Source: Eleginops maclovinus
Lineage: Eukaryota > Chordata > Actinopteri > Perciformes > Eleginopidae
Direction: 5' to 3'
NCBI RefSeq assembly: GCF_036324505.1
Contig: NC_086354.1
Location: forward strand, 10,398,795-10,462,794
Length of the DNA stretch: 64,000 nt
In this document: piece by piece, positions 34,975 to 48,870 of the stretch
How positions within the stretch are numbered: position 1 is the stretch's first letter
Layout of the letters: every line of letters starts with the position of its first letter
Program-made: the position numbers and the translations under genes
The notes under the pieces: model-generated
What the model was told of the DNA's origin: nothing
The model's input: only the letters and a program-made list of their open reading frames with translations
Databases searched by the model: none

Positions 34975-37250
34975 TGCCACTTTTATTCTTTGCAGCCAAC
35001 ATTGAACCTTTCTGAAATGACTGTACAGCAGCAACACAAATATAATTGTGGTAGGTGGCGACCGTGGCACCAAAGTTAATAACTTTAAAATGACTCTTCG
35101 AGGTGCTGTGGAGCTATATATTTATTAGTACAGAACCATATTTCTGTGTTTAGTCCTATCCTACAGTGTGATTTACAGTAATATTGTGTTGGTCTCAGAA
35201 GGGAAACAGGGAGCTGCTTTAGGAAACTGAATTAGGGTGGATCCCTTCATGGAACTGATGTGAGGGTCCACCTCACTAAGTCGTCTTGTATCCTTACAAA
35301 CATTGTATAGTCCCAAATAAACCTGCAGCAAATGTTATAAATGGTCAATAGTGTCATGGGACCCAGCTCCAGAGCTTGGACCCATGGTGGGAAAGTATGT
35401 GTGTTATCATCACTTGTATTATAGTGAAAACCCCTTTGTGTTTAGCACTTTTCGGATGACATTTCCAAGAACCCATTTTAAAAGATTTCACTTGTTCAGT
35501 GTTTTGTTTTATCACGCTTTTTGTTAATAAATAAAGTAGGCTACTGCAGCCTATTGTGTCAGGATCATGACACACTTTCACCAGTAACACAACAGTGAAC
35601 AATACAATATGGATTTTAATAAAATGGTAACTAACAAAACTAGTTTAACTTAATTTAATGCAGCAAGTCAAAAGGGGAAAAAAGTGATATTAAAATAATG
35701 TAGTTGTTTTCTTATCAGCCCGTTTTTCAGCCTGTGACAAAAATTGCCCAGCCTGCGAACGTGAATAGATATGACTAGGATCTGTTGCAGAGCTAATGTA
35801 TAAGGTTACATTGCCTTGCCGAAGTGTTTCTATTTGTCTGGTCATGTGTGAACACTGTTATTTATAGCTTTTCTTTATGTGAACTCTAGCTGAGTGAGTC
35901 AGTGGAGACAAATAACATGGACAGACAATGTTAACATCGGAGCAGTACAAGAGTACAAGATCATGAGAAGTCCAACACAAGTAAGAAGTGCCTCGGTAAT
36001 GTCTTAATCATAATCCCTGCAAACCTGTTTGGATTGGCAAAAACGACAATCTAATCTTGGTGTCCTCAAGCATTGAGAAACATTGTTTTTCGAATACTTC
36101 CAGCTGGAAAAAGAGAAGGGAAACATTTTAAACTTATAAAATAAAAGAATAAAACAATTGTATCTGTGAATTCCTGGCATTTATTTACCTCAGATGTGAT
36201 GTAACAAATGTAGGGGTAGTGGATCAAATGCTGTCTGTAACTTAATTAGAAGGTTTAACCATGGCATGCAGTTGGAAAAAGAGAAGGGAAACATTTTAAA
36301 CGTATCAGGTCAACCTGTATTTCTGGACTAAGGACAGAGAGGTGTTGAACAGAACAGATGGACAGGACGGTTGAGCTCAGACATTTCAGAAGTACAAAGT
36401 ACAGCAGGGGACAGAAGAAGTGTAAAGTAACGGGAAAAGAAAAAAAGGGGTAGCGCATCAAATTAACTCGCTAATGTAATTGACATTTTTTAATCAATGT
36501 TGTCTCAAGGTAAATGTGTAACCACTTTTGAGCATGATCATCTCTCTTGAAAAATATAGACATGCTATGATAATTTTTCAGTGGAAATATCAACCAATGA
36601 CAAGTGTTCCACCAAGTTCAGACTTGACACTGTGCACCTCTTCAGATATTGAGCACTAAGCATGCAAGAAAATCTCGTAGTTTTTTCGAGAAAACCATAT
36701 AAAATCCAATAACAACAACTAAAACATCTGGCTTTAGTCTTCAGAGGGAAATGTTTAAAATCCCAGGACAAATTACTGCAGTACTGCAGGCATCGTGTTA
36801 ATGGGCTCCAGCTGTGATTGGCAGTGATGGAAATATTACACTCATTGGAAATGTTCATTTTCACCTGGTGCAATGCTGTTAATTTCTGCAGGGATTTGGA
36901 CAATTCAAAGTTATTTACATGCTAAACATAAAAGTAAAAGAAACACCAGATTACATAATACTTGACATAAAACTTCTTAATTGGTTAGTTATTTTACTCT
37001 CTATAATACAGTTTTGAGTTTTTAAAGACAGAAATAGTAACATATGAAACAACATCGAACACCATTTTCCCATCTTTGAAAAACGTGCATATATGCGTTA
37101 ATTCTGGTGGAACCAGGATGGTTGGTGACTTGTTTTCTGTAGGAGCTTTTAGGATACCATGTGACTTTGTGGTTGTTGATCAAATTGGGTCATATCAAGA
37201 CACTTGATTAAAGTGGGTGATATCTGAGAGAATGGATAATCAGGATTAAA
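34975..37250. other. Intergenic sequence with a local 29-bp direct repeat
   Basis: No gene recognised. The only structure seen is an exact 29-base direct repeat at 36105-36133 and 36273-36301 (core GGAAAAAGAGAAGGGAAACA). Confidence 0.5.
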
Positions 37251-37256
37251 AAAATG

Positions 37257-37390
<134 letters not shown>

Positions 37391-37474
37391 GCATTTACTG
37401 ATTGACAGAGACAGACTGCTACAACAGCTGAGTCTCAGTTAAGATACAGTACAAAGGTTAGTGCTATTAATACA

Positions 37475-37476
<2 letters not shown>

Positions 37477-37564
<88 letters not shown>
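37477..37564. repeat. (CA)n microsatellite
   Basis: About 44 CA units, opposite in sense to the neighbouring (GT)n tract, so the two are complementary within one strand. Confidence 0.97.
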
Positions 37565-37568
<4 letters not shown>

Positions 37569-38640
37569 TACACACCTAAAAACAGACACACAATTTGACT
37601 CATTACATCATGTTTCACATCATATTTGACAATTCAAAACTTTGCTGTTACGATGGCTCTCATGATACTGCTCAAACTAAGCAGTGCCACGACACCCTCA
37701 CATTCTGTTGGCAATCGATACTAAAACCTAAGGAACCCATGTCATTGGTTCAACCTCTCCGTCCCCTTCAAGCAACTCAGCAGGAGCAATGTGACACCTT
37801 TAAGGCATATGACGAGGCGAGAATAAGGGGGGGGTGAGTGACGGAGAAGAGCAGAGACACAACGGTTACTGAGATAGTTCATACAAGGGAAGTATTCTCA
37901 AATCAAACCAATGGAAGTCTTATGGTAACACCACGGTTGCCATTGCTGAGTGAAACACGGCGGCGGACATTGCATTCCTGCAGAATCTAGTGGGAGAAGA
38001 GAAGAAAAGGAATAAAAAACATGGGAAACCTGCTTTAAAGATCAGATAAGACTGAAACTCAAACCAGGAAAAACCTGCAAAGCAACTGTCATGTGGTTTG
38101 GTTGCATTGTTTAGCTGCAGCTGTATCTGTAGCACTGAAAGTATTTGCAGATATATTCGACTGTACTGAGTCCGGAGAAGAATCTCCTACTGGATTAAAG
38201 AATTTCGTGGTTGGTTTTCACAGTGAGCACATATTTGCAGTCTGTGGAATGCTAGGGTCCAGCTGTCCCTTCATTCATTGTATGCAGTAAGGTCTGTGCT
38301 TGGATGCCAAACACTAGCAGCTAACACCAATGGACTTAAACTATTTTAACTACACAGCAGCATCTTTGGATTTCTCAAACTGGATTAGTGTTCGATTAAT
38401 GGACTGATGAACTTTGACAAATCTGGTTTGTTTTGATTAATTCCTAAAATACTTTTGAACTAAATGCTGAATTGTTGTGTTATGCAACAGAGGTGATCCA
38501 CAGCATCAACCTGTGTGTTAACAGCCTTCTAAAGAGGATTATCACATTAAGCAGTGCATGCTATTTAGTCCAAAGTGCATCATCTACACCAACACATTCA
38601 GAGCCAGCAGCAGTGTCATTTTTCATATAGAAATATTGAG
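37565..38640. other. Upstream region of the FITM1-like gene
   Basis: No coding exon recognised. It probably holds the promoter and 5' UTR of the FITM1-like gene, but I cannot place a transcription start. Confidence 0.4.
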
Positions 38641-38680
38641 TGAGCTTTAGATCTGGTCAGAGGTTTTGTTCTGGGTCCAG

Positions 38681-40302
38681 ATGTTCTTAAACACGGTGCT
38701 CGTGGTCCTGACAGACCTGGTGGCCCGGTCCCTAGGTAGCGCTATTTTCCGGAAGCACTTCCATCTGGTGCTGTCGGTTGTGGTGATGTTCGGCCCCGCA
38801 CTGAGCTTCTGGGTCTCCCAGCACAGCGTCTTTGCCAAGAAAACACACTTCCTCTACAGGTGAGGCTGCTTCCTGTTTACTTCCTTATCACTTGTCTTCT
38901 TTGACCAGTGGACCTATTTTGACCAGTGAGTTACCTGCAATGCCAATATTTTCTGAGTGTTATAGTATAAAGAAAATATTTTTTCTATTTTGAAGACATA
39001 TTACTGTTTTCATGTTTTGATTATTTAAAAGCTGATGTACTAGATATCTCGAAATGATGATGAAGAGTCTGAAGACCCCTTTCAGATCAAACCCTGTTGA
39101 CTTCTTGATTAAATAAAAAAAGGGATGAGGAAAAATCTAACAATGACATATAATAGTAATGCATAGAATAAAATATAGTTGGTTAAGTCGATCTATTGAG
39201 AAAATCTAACACTAAATTTTAGACGTTTTATTATATTTAAGCCTGAATCATCCTGTAAATAAAGAGTGTTGAATCATAAAAAAGGGAGAAACATAAGAAA
39301 GAGCAACATAAAATCAAGAAATGGACAACCTGAATGAAAAAAAAAAACAGGTAAATAGCTAAATAGCACTTCTGTGTACCATGTACCATTTGATCAACTG
39401 CTTACCTGGCAATGTGTGAACTTTTGCTGAATAGGGGATGGGACAACGAGTCTTCTTAATGGTTGCCTTCATATAATCTTAATTTCTCACTGTATGCGGT
39501 ATATATCCCCTGATGTCTAGTGTAGTAAATACTGCATTTTTAACATGATAAAATCTAATTTCCTCCCATTACTTTTATTTCTATAGTCTCTCACTTACCT
39601 TCCCATCCTCAATACATCTCCTCTCTTTCCAGAATATTCTTGCGCTCTGGTTGGGGCTGGACCTGCATCTTTGTCGGCTCCTTCGTCTTCCTCCTCTCTT
39701 TCTCCATCCGTCGCTCCATCTCTCTGTCCATCCGTCACCTCTCTCGGCTTGGGGTGGCTGGTGGACTGTGGGCCGGTTTCTGTAAACTTCTTGACCTTCT
39801 GGAGAACACCACTGGAAGCTGCTACGAACATCTACTCAACAGCCCGGAGGTCACCAATGGGCAGCCTCTGTTGGTGCTGCGAGAGGGGGCAAGTAAGTCA
39901 GAGTGCCTCAGAGCTGGGATGCTGTGGAGGGGGTATGAAGTTTCACAAGATGTCTTCCTCCTCTGCCTCTGTTGCCTGCTGTTGGCCGAGGAAATAGCTG
40001 TGTTTGGTCCTTATCTGAGCCTGGGTGGCTTCTCAGGTGGACCTCTGAGGATCCTCTTCCTTTTCTGTGTTCTCCTGCTCTGGCTCTGGATCTTTCTGCT
40101 GCTCTGTCTCTTAGCTTACTTCCCTCAGTTCCCCACGCAGTTGCTAGGGGGCGCTCTGGGGTGTCTGAGTTGGAGGGGACTGTACCAGGGCTGGTATCGC
40201 CTGGGGCCCACCTGGTATTGCCCTGGGAGGCCTGGACAGGGACTGCTCAATACCAAGACCAACGGTGCTGCAGCAGAACACAAACTGAACCATTATCACT
40301 GA
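38681..40302 (+). CDS. fitm1l: Fat storage-inducing transmembrane protein 1-like (FITM1)
   Basis: ER membrane protein of the FIT family, which binds triacylglycerol and promotes lipid-droplet formation; in mammals FITM1 is mainly in skeletal muscle and heart. There are two exons, 38681-38859 and 39633-40302 (849 nt, 282 residues; human FITM1 is about 290). Seen: several hydrophobic helices, the conserved SGWGWTC motif at the start of exon 2, RHLSRL, NTTGSCYE, CLRAGMLWRGYEVS and WYCPGRPGQGLL near the C-terminus. The start is the first ATG (38681); the in-frame codons before it have no ATG and reach a stop at 38648. The neighbouring myosins recall mammalian chromosome 14, where MYH6/MYH7 and FITM1 are near each other. 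The choice between fitm1 and fitm1l paralogue names is an inference. Confidence 0.9.
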
Positions 40303-42500
40303 TATTAATTCAAGAAATTAAACATACAGGTTTTACCACTGACCCAATGCAATGAATCAGGAGCTCAACGTGGTTGTTTGGAGACAACCGTGACATTTGT
40401 GTTTGTTTCCGTTTCTTAAAAGTAAGACAAGAAATCCTGTTGGAGTTGGGAACAAACAGATGAAGTGGGCTTTCAAAAAGTTATTTGTTTTTCTCTATAT
40501 GTATCACACGTGCTTTCCTACTGTAGTTATTAAAGGATTCTGATTCTGTGTGAACTGGGTGTCCTGTTACTGATACTCCCAGGAATATCCACGAGAAGAA
40601 TTCAGGGGACAGTAGCCATTTCGATTCAGGCTAAATATATTTGAGACACCCAGACTTTGATGATATACAGCTTGTTTACAATGTTTAAGAAAAAAAAGGA
40701 CTTACTGAAAGTTTTTGATGGATATTTATGGTGCTAATTAAATCAATTTGACACTTGATATTTCAATAAATGTGTAACTTGTGAAATAATAAACTAAAAT
40801 TCTGTAAACCCTGTTGAGAATATCGACTTTTAGCAGGTGGATAGATTCTATAAAACATTCATGAGTTCTCTGCAGCTGTCAGTTATTAATTTAGCAGCAG
40901 TTTGATAAAAAAATCGAATTAATTTTGTGCCATTGTCTGAACAGAGAGGTGAACATTGGATAAGTTTGGTTGCACCTTTTCCCCATTAAGATACATCGCA
41001 TTCATTTGTGTTCAATAACTGCTAATGCGAAGATTAAAATGTAGGCAAAGCAAGTCACAGAAGAATCATACGAATAAAAGAAAAGGAAAGCATTGCGATC
41101 TTCAAAAAAGAATAAGCAAATATGACAAAGAATATGACATGTACAAATTAGATTGAAATACATATAAGACTACATAACGTCCAATAAAAACAAATGAAAT
41201 GCAGTTACAGAACTGTAAATGTTGGAAGATGCAGCCGAGAAACCAAAGGGCAATAGAGAAACCAATCAATCAAATGCACAGTAAAACAGGGGTCTTCAGA
41301 TACAAAAGAGGCTAGGAATGGATATACAAAAATCTGAATGCATGCCATCAGCTCTTATCTGCTGTACTTAAAACAGCAGCGCTATGAGTTTCATGCTTAC
41401 GTGCTCATAATTAAAATGCTACCATGTTTAAGGGTAACGGGTTAACTTTAATAGAGCCCCCTTTAATGTTTAGCATGTTCAACATCATTTTTTTTTTTTA
41501 CTTGTTAGCCAATATGCTAATTAGCACATCACAAAGTTTAGCTGAGGATAACGGGCGGACACTACTTTTTAAAAAATCCTCAGAAATATTAACGTTACAG
41601 TACGTATCAACAGCAGGAAAAACACTTCTCTGTAAAGACAGAATACTTTATTCCTCCTCAGTTTTATTGATAAAACATCTCCACAAAGAAAATATATACA
41701 AAACATCAGCTATCAAACAGCAGAAATGAACGCTGCCTTGACATCTGATCAGTTCAGCGGTCAACCTCAAAGCGTTAAGAGTTTTACAGCACTCAAAAGT
41801 ATTCCGAGGTTGCACCCTTCAACTATTATACAGGAAGACATTGAGTTTATTGTCTGGAAAACAGTGATAAATTACATGTGTGATTGAGTGACTCAATGTC
41901 ATCGTCAGCCAAAACTTGGAAGTCTTTTACTTCACCTACAAAGAACAAATTGGAAAAAAGGGGGAGCAAAGTCCTTCATTTAAAAATGAACAAGACCAGA
42001 AAAAACTGATATCCTGTTTACACAAAATCATTTTTAATGACCATCATAGACAAAGAGGAAGTACATGGCAAATGAAAATTAAGGCATAGCTTGAATTTTT
42101 CTTGTGGAAAATAATCTCTTTTAAAAAAGTCAAGGCCCTATCCAATGAACAAATTGAAGGAGCAATTGCTGGTGTCACCATTTCAATTCAGTTCCAAATG
42201 CTACAGCCAATAAACCAACACTGTGGTTTACTGAAGTGTTCGTAACAATAGTATTTACTACAATTATGTCATTGACTATTGAACACCTTTCTGAAAATTA
42301 CCAACATGGTAAACATTAAAATCAAGAGAATATTTGTGTGTAGTTCTTGAGTGCATGTGCATGTACTTGCAGCCTTCAGGCAGGCTTAGGTAACCAGTGT
42401 GACTGACAGACAGTGAACTGAAGTTGGCCTTTTCAAATATTATTGTGATCATAGCAGATTATGGGAAGTAAAAGATCTTAAAACTGAAATATTTGAAACA
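40303..42500. other. Intergenic sequence between the FITM1-like gene and trnau1ap
   Basis: AT-rich sequence holding the 3' UTRs of two converging genes. An ATTAAA near 40530 on the plus strand may end the FITM1-like transcript. No other gene or named repeat is seen. Confidence 0.5.
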
Positions 42501-42530
42501 TTTAGGGAGGGATTAGAATAAGTTGATTTA

Positions 42531-45500
42531 TCAGGAAAGGGTAGGGATTTGGGAGGAAATAGAGTCCAGGGGTTCCCAGTGAGAGTTCATCATGGCGTCA
42601 TAGAGCTCCTCGCTGCGTTGCATAAAATCTGTGTTCCACTTCTCCACGTCACACTCTGGGATGGGCTCTGTAAACACCAAGCAAAAACGTGTACACATTC
42701 AAATTATAAGGTCACAAGAGTATGCAAATAATTCAAAGTCAAATATTCTTGACACCATCAGCAAATAGGATAGGCACCAGAAAACCCTGGAGTTGTAGAT
42801 TTCACAAGTTGCATCTGTGAGACTTACTGTGACTACTCCTAAGGAAAACACTTAAATCAACTGCTTAACCAGTTAAAGTAAATATGGAAATGTTGGATTT
42901 AAGATGCACTAAGCATCTTAGTAAGCAACACCAGAATGCATATATCAACAAGCCTAGTTTATCTTGTATGACAACAAAGAAAGAAAAAAGAGCTTTTCCA
43001 TGGCAAAAACAAGTCTTACCTTCTGAATTATCCTCGTCTATCTCCCCCCCCTCCTCGTGGCTCTGCTGAAAAAACATCAAATATTGGGAAATTATTTCTG
43101 AAACGTTAACAAATTAATATATTTCTGAAATACAACAAAATAATATCTGTTTTTAGAATTCATATGTATTTAGCCTAGCACAAAGTCTGATTGGGTTGTT
43201 TCTGTTTTGTTTTTTGACAAAGATGTAATGCTCGAGTTAGCAAGCTTAGCACACAGAATGGAAACAGGAAGGAATGCTCAGTCTAAATGTCAAAAATAAT
43301 AATAATATTTCTGTAAAAGCTCACAAGTGAACATGTTATTATTGGTTTGTTTGTATAACAATATTTGGCTTTCAAATAATTCCATACAGAATTTCACCCC
43401 AAAAATACACATTTTTATTGCTGGCTAGATTATTGCATTTGGACAGAGGAAAGTCAAAGAAAGTCAAAAATAAGACAAAGATCAGCTGACTGTATCAGTG
43501 ACAACTTAATCGACCACAAGGCGAAAGGGTGTTTTGGAAGTGCTGCTAGCTGGATTTTATCTTCATTGGTGGGGGCTACCTGCTTTAGCGTACTCAAACG
43601 CTTTGTGCTCCCCAGGGTAACGTCATGAATCATACCTACTCACTGCATAGTAACCAAGCATCTCAAACACGGGAGTGAACGTGTTCCCCTCACCTCTACA
43701 GCTCCTGACATGTCCGTGGGCGCGGGTGGGAACCCTGTGGGAGGTGGTGGCATCATGTGGCCTGGTGGGGGGTATCCATAGGGCCCGTAGTTATAGCCAC
43801 TGTTGTAGCCGCTGTTGTAACCACTATTGTAGCCGCTGTACTGGTCGTAGCCTCCCCACTGAGGGTAGTAACCCCCCTGACCCCCGCTGCCTTGGCTGCC
43901 GTAGTAACTGGACTGGGACTGGTTGTAGTTGCTATGGAAATTTTGTCCCTGGCCCCCATGGTAGTTGCTCATCTTTTGGCTGAAACACAAGAAATACAAC
44001 GTGATTATTTAACAGAAATGTTGTATTGATTTGGATCCATCAACTATTTCACAGATCAGAAGGTTTAACTAAGAAAAAATAACATGCCTCAAATAAGTTA
44101 AACATTTAAAAAGGTCATTATTGTTAGGGAAGTTTTGGCTTAGGTAGTTAAACTTTGACACAGTTGATAATTTTTTTCCTTCCTCTGTCTATTCCCATGG
44201 CATACGTCTTCAATTTTGGGGGTGCTGTAATCTCCCTTGCGGAGAGGCAGCTTGGGCGCTTTGTTGATGCCAGTCTATGAGCGAGCACAAGCTACCTTGA
44301 GATAGTTATTGTTCAGGGACATCTAGAAGCCCTTCTTATCTGGAGCGTAGGTGAGATTCAGGGTCCATATTTGTTTAGTCTCGCTGATGAGGAATGTTGA
44401 TCATCCACTCTGAACTGGTTAAAACCTCCTATTGTAGTAGAGTTCTTGTCAATCCTCCAGCCGTTAAGTTCAATAAACCTTCAGTGTTTGCCATCAAAGT
44501 TCCAGCTCTCCTGTGTCTCTCTGAGTTTTGTCTCCATTACTCCAGAAGTTTCCATCACAATTATAATGGAATGTGACTGTATAATGGGGTTTGCATATTA
44601 AAGCACAAAAAGGTTTTTAAATTTCGATGATAATAAATAGATAAAAGGCTAATTTGCTTCAGCGGTTCAACCCCCAAAAACCTTGAAGGTTCTATTTAAG
44701 TCATTTTAACCAACAACATAGCAACATGGGGGGGAAAAAGGGGGAATTCCCATGCAAATTTGTCCTCGAAAACAGATAAAAGTACAAGACTCAATAAGCC
44801 CAACACCCATAAACACGCCAAGGAGCATTGTCAATTTACATTATATAATCTTTGGCATTTTTTACCTCTTTGCCACAGCAATGCTGAGTCTGAGTGGTTT
44901 GCCCCCGAGCATCGTACCCTGGCACTCCTCGATCGCTTTCTTCTGCTCGCCCTCCTCCCCAAACTTGACGAAGCCGTAGCCTCTGCAGGTGAAACAACCG
45001 TTAAACCTCCTCTCCACTCCGACACATACTCCATACTTGGCATTTAATAGCCACTTATGAAAAACAGAATAAAATGGGTATTATTATGGTAGAACTGAAA
45101 CTTGTTGTTTTACTTTTAACATGAGGTAGCATCACTTGAATTGTGAGTTGCTCTTGCTTAGCCTATATGGGGAAAACAATAGTTTTAGCAAGATGGCACG
45201 GAAACATTTCTTCAGCCTTTGTTCGAAAAAAGATGAAGATGTACTGGTGGTTTTTCAATTATTACAACACAGAAACCAGGAAACATTGTTGTTTTATTGT
45301 ATATTTCTTACAATGATGAACCATTGACAAGTTGAATACTAAACATATCTGACGCTGTCTGGTCCACCTCTATGAGCCGACGTACCTGGAGTATCCATAC
45401 TGATCAGTAACTACTTTGGCTCCCTTGCAAGAAAGGTACTTCTTGAAAACCTGGTGCAGTTGGAAGTCGTCCACCTCGGAGGCCAAGTCGCCCACAAACA

Positions 45501-48038
45501 CTGAGAACTCCGGCCTGCGAGGAGTAATAATGTTGACTTAGATATTCATACTCTTTATGAAGGGATAGCACTGTGAAACATTAAAATGGGCAGTGCCTTT
45601 TTCGGAGTGTCACTTCTTTTATGTTTATCTGAAAGCCTGAAAAAAAGTAATGAGTGCCTTTCCTATATTTGAGATATAACTGTTTATTAAGAGTAGGCTT
45701 TGGCGTTAATTCGAAAAGATAATTTATCATCCGCCATCGGATATTGAGATTAAAATCATTCATCAATCAAAACACAAATAAGTATTCTTATTGATAATAA
45801 CAAGCAGAAATTAATTGACCTACAAACAGATAGAGGATTGTGACTAAGCTCTATATATATATATAGCCTAATGTTAAAAACAAAGTAAAGCTGTAACGGT
45901 AATTAATCTCAACAACGCTTTCATTAAGGGTTATGTTAGTTTTACTTTGTACACATTTTTTCAATCTCAGGTTATAGGTAATAGGTTAACTAAGGCTTAA
46001 ATAATAGTCACATGTTATACTTTTTTCAGCATTCTTTGAATTTAACTCTTACAGTTACATGCAACATTTTGTGAATAATGTGAAAAATGACTAACCCTGC
46101 CTCTGGCCTTTTTCCGTAGGTGGCATAGTTTAGCTTAAATTTCCGGGGCTGCAAAAGGGAGAGAGAGAACACACACACTAAGCCAACGTGAAACACCAAA
46201 GACTTGTAGTATAGCACTGAAATTGCTGAAAATAGAGATCAGAGTTATATGGTTGTTGTTATTTGGGTTTACATACCTCCACCACCCAGACCAGCCTTTA
46301 GCCCATTCCTCAGTTAGTTCCTACCAGAGACTCTATTCACCAGCTTCAAACAAAGTACATTCATGTACAAGCAGCCTCTCAGCCACCTTCAGCAGTAGGA
46401 CAGGGGAGCCCAGTAGCTTGGCCAGCTCACAGGGGCCAACAGCATTTCAATTCAGTAGCAAGCAGCTAAAGCTCACAACTTTACACACCACTTTGGATCA
46501 TTTCTATGCTAGCAGGACATTTTTCATATCACCAGAACCTTAATGAGGCTTGCTTTTAATGCAGCTAATATAGAATATAATTTAATAAAATATGTTACTT
46601 GCATTCAATGTTGCTGATTTGTAAACACTTACATTTAAAATGCACAGGGAAGGCAAAATAGTGGTATTTATATACAGAATCTGGTCTGTTATGGAGCCAA
46701 ATTACAGCCTCATATGTTGACTTATCAACAGTCAAATGTAAGGAGTAAATGTAGTGTAAACAGAGGACCAAGTCTAGTTGAGCTCCACTATCTACAGTCA
46801 AATCAACGATAAAATACTACTTGAAAACACGGACTAATACTGGGAAAAAAAGGAAGGCAGTATTAAATTTGTAATTATATATGAATATTTGTGGAGAAAC
46901 AATATTGCATTAGGGTTTGCATGAAAGATATAAGGGTAAGTATTTTGAAATTAAACCATGGAACTGACCGGGTTTGATCCAGGAACCAGTTTTCCGTTTA
47001 GTCTTTGGACACAGCGGTCGACACTTGCTTCGTCTGCCAGCTCGACAAAGCAGTATCCGGCTGAACCACTGTACACAAGGACAGAGATAAAGACAGAGAA
47101 ACATTTCTATTAAAGCAGAAACATAAGACAACCTGATTTAGCCCTCAACCAAAGGGTAGGCTATAGGTTAGCCTTGACTCTTGAATGGCTACCTGTAGCT
47201 TTGTGGAAGAGGGCTAACACTAAAGCCATAGCCATCAACCTCTGCTCAACATGTCTGATGAGGAAACCTACCAGCACATCTAATATTGTAAAAGTTGTCC
47301 TCAAAGCTTGAAAAGAAGGACAGGTGTATGGCAAGATGTGCTCTGTATATCTTACCCCGTTATCCTGTGAGTGATAATCTTTACTCCAAATGGTGATTCT
47401 CCCATAGCGCTAAATGCCTGCTTGATGAAGTTCTCATCCATGTATGGGTCCAACTAAACACAGGAAAGTAAAGTGGAGAATCCTTAGATAGCTTTTTAGA
47501 CATGTTTATAATAGTACAGACGTATGTAAATATCGTTACTTTGTTAAGACTGCAAGAAATAAGTATATTAAAACAAATCCAGCCGGGTCTATACTTACGC
47601 CTGATGATACTACACAAATAACAATGATGTGGAAAATGAATTGGGACATGTGTCATTATTTACTTTATTGACCTCTCTCTGTTCTATCCTATAAAGCCTT
47701 ACAAGCTCGTAATAAGTCACTTGTTAGCTAACGTTAACGCTTGTTTCAAGGTGGTGCGTTTAGTGTGCGATGATTGTGTGGAGGTTAAACATGTTTTGGT
47801 GATGCTTATTTCACACAATGTTTGTTACTGTTGGCGGTCAAAGTGCTACTAAAGAGGTATATGATAAGATATATCGGTTTAACCATTGTTTTACCTAAAG
47901 GGGGGGATACAAATTCGGGGCTAAATTAAGATATCCGAGCTAGCAACCAGCAAGCGTAGCTAAGCTAACCACACTGAAAGATATGTGTTTATTGATACAT
48001 ACATCACCCATCCACAGGCTCGTCTGTCTGTTAAACAT
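42531..48038 (-). CDS. trnau1ap: tRNA selenocysteine 1-associated protein 1 (SECp43)
   Basis: RNA-binding protein linked to tRNA-Sec and selenoprotein synthesis. Nine coding exons: 48003-48038, 47356-47453, 46969-47068, 46096-46148, 45386-45514, 44866-44982, 43694-43979, 43020-43065, 42531-42667. They total 1002 nt, or 333 residues (human about 287). The N-terminus [12 protein letters not shown] starts RRM1. RNP-type motifs are visible: [11 protein letters not shown] in RRM1, and [12 protein letters not shown] and [11 protein letters not shown] in RRM2. Then comes a Gly/Tyr/Ser-rich low-complexity tail with four SGYN units (about 43798-43845), a proline-rich stretch, an acidic linker ([13 protein letters not shown]), and the conserved end [17 protein letters not shown]. 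Splice phases close exactly. Teleosts have two paralogues (a and b), and I cannot say which this is. A dispersed-repeat copy sits in the intron 43980-44865. Confidence 0.93.
44124..44572 (+). repeat. Dispersed repeat of unknown class, copy 2 (inside a trnau1ap intron)
   Basis: Aligns over nearly its whole length with 34426-34970: same order of CAGCTTGGGCGCTTTGTTGA, CATCTAGAAGCCCTTCTTAT, CTGAACTGGTTAAAACCTC and the AATAAACCTTCAGTG block. It is about 100 bases shorter than copy 1 through internal deletions. Confidence 0.7.
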
Positions 48039-48860
48039 CTTGGAATTTTAACGGAGGTGAAAATGTAGAAGGGTTCGTTGGTGATGGATGGGGACGCAAG
48101 AAAAGGGAAAAGTGTACAACGTTAAGAGTTGTTCCCACGTACAAGCTAAGCACATCGGTAGTTCCGTTTACGCTTCCAGCTCGTTCTTTAGTTTGTATTG
48201 GCGGTTGACAACGAGCTCAGAGGTGCATTACCGCCACCTTTGGTGGCAAGTAATTAAGTGCATTTACTTCAGTGTTGTACTTAATAATCATACAAATAAA
48301 CCGCTGTATAAGTTACAAGTAATTGATATATCACGCTGTAACGTGCTCAAGGCCAGCCACTTACCTTAAATGATTACTGTCAACAATTTTCAATATGGGA
48401 TGAAGTGTATTGCTCAAGGTTACAATGGCATGCCTGCAGTAGATGTGCCAGTTCGAGTCCACCTTGACATATATTGACAGTTCAGAACTGGTTCTCCACT
48501 GGTCGACAGCCACCCCTCGACAATTACTTTTGCTTTTTTTTTTTTACACTTAAATGTACCTTTATTATAGTAATTTGTGCTAGTTTATACTTTAAGTGAG
48601 TATTTCCATTTAATGATATGTTATACTTCTACTCCACTAGATTTCAGAGGAAAATATTGTACTTCTACATTTATTTTAACACACACAGTTACCAGATTGA
48701 GCGGCTGTGTTCAATAAGGGCCCTTTTTGTAAAATGTAATTTATAATGTTGTTGTTTTTTTTGCACTTCTTCAACCCACTTCACCAAGGGTTAACAACAC
48801 AGAAGTTTTAAGCCAATCGTTACACAGATTTTTCAACACAGGTGAATCAGATTAACTGCA
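48039..48860. other. Upstream flank of trnau1ap
   Basis: Probably holds the trnau1ap promoter and 5' UTR close to 48040-48250; no TATA box is evident. The rest shows no gene. A B-box-like GTTCGAGTCC near 48450 lacks a matching tRNA body. Confidence 0.4.
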
Positions 48861-48870
48861 TACATTCATG

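Noticed and set aside
38666..38680. Upstream start for the FITM1-like protein
   Set aside because: The codon at 38666 is TTG, not ATG; the first in-frame ATG is 38681 and fits the family's N-terminus.
39671..40355. Overlapping frames across FITM1-like exon 2
   Set aside because: Shadows of the real frame, which runs to the stop at 40300-40302.
48430..48480. tRNA-like B box GTTCGAGTCC
   Set aside because: No A box or cloverleaf at the right spacing.
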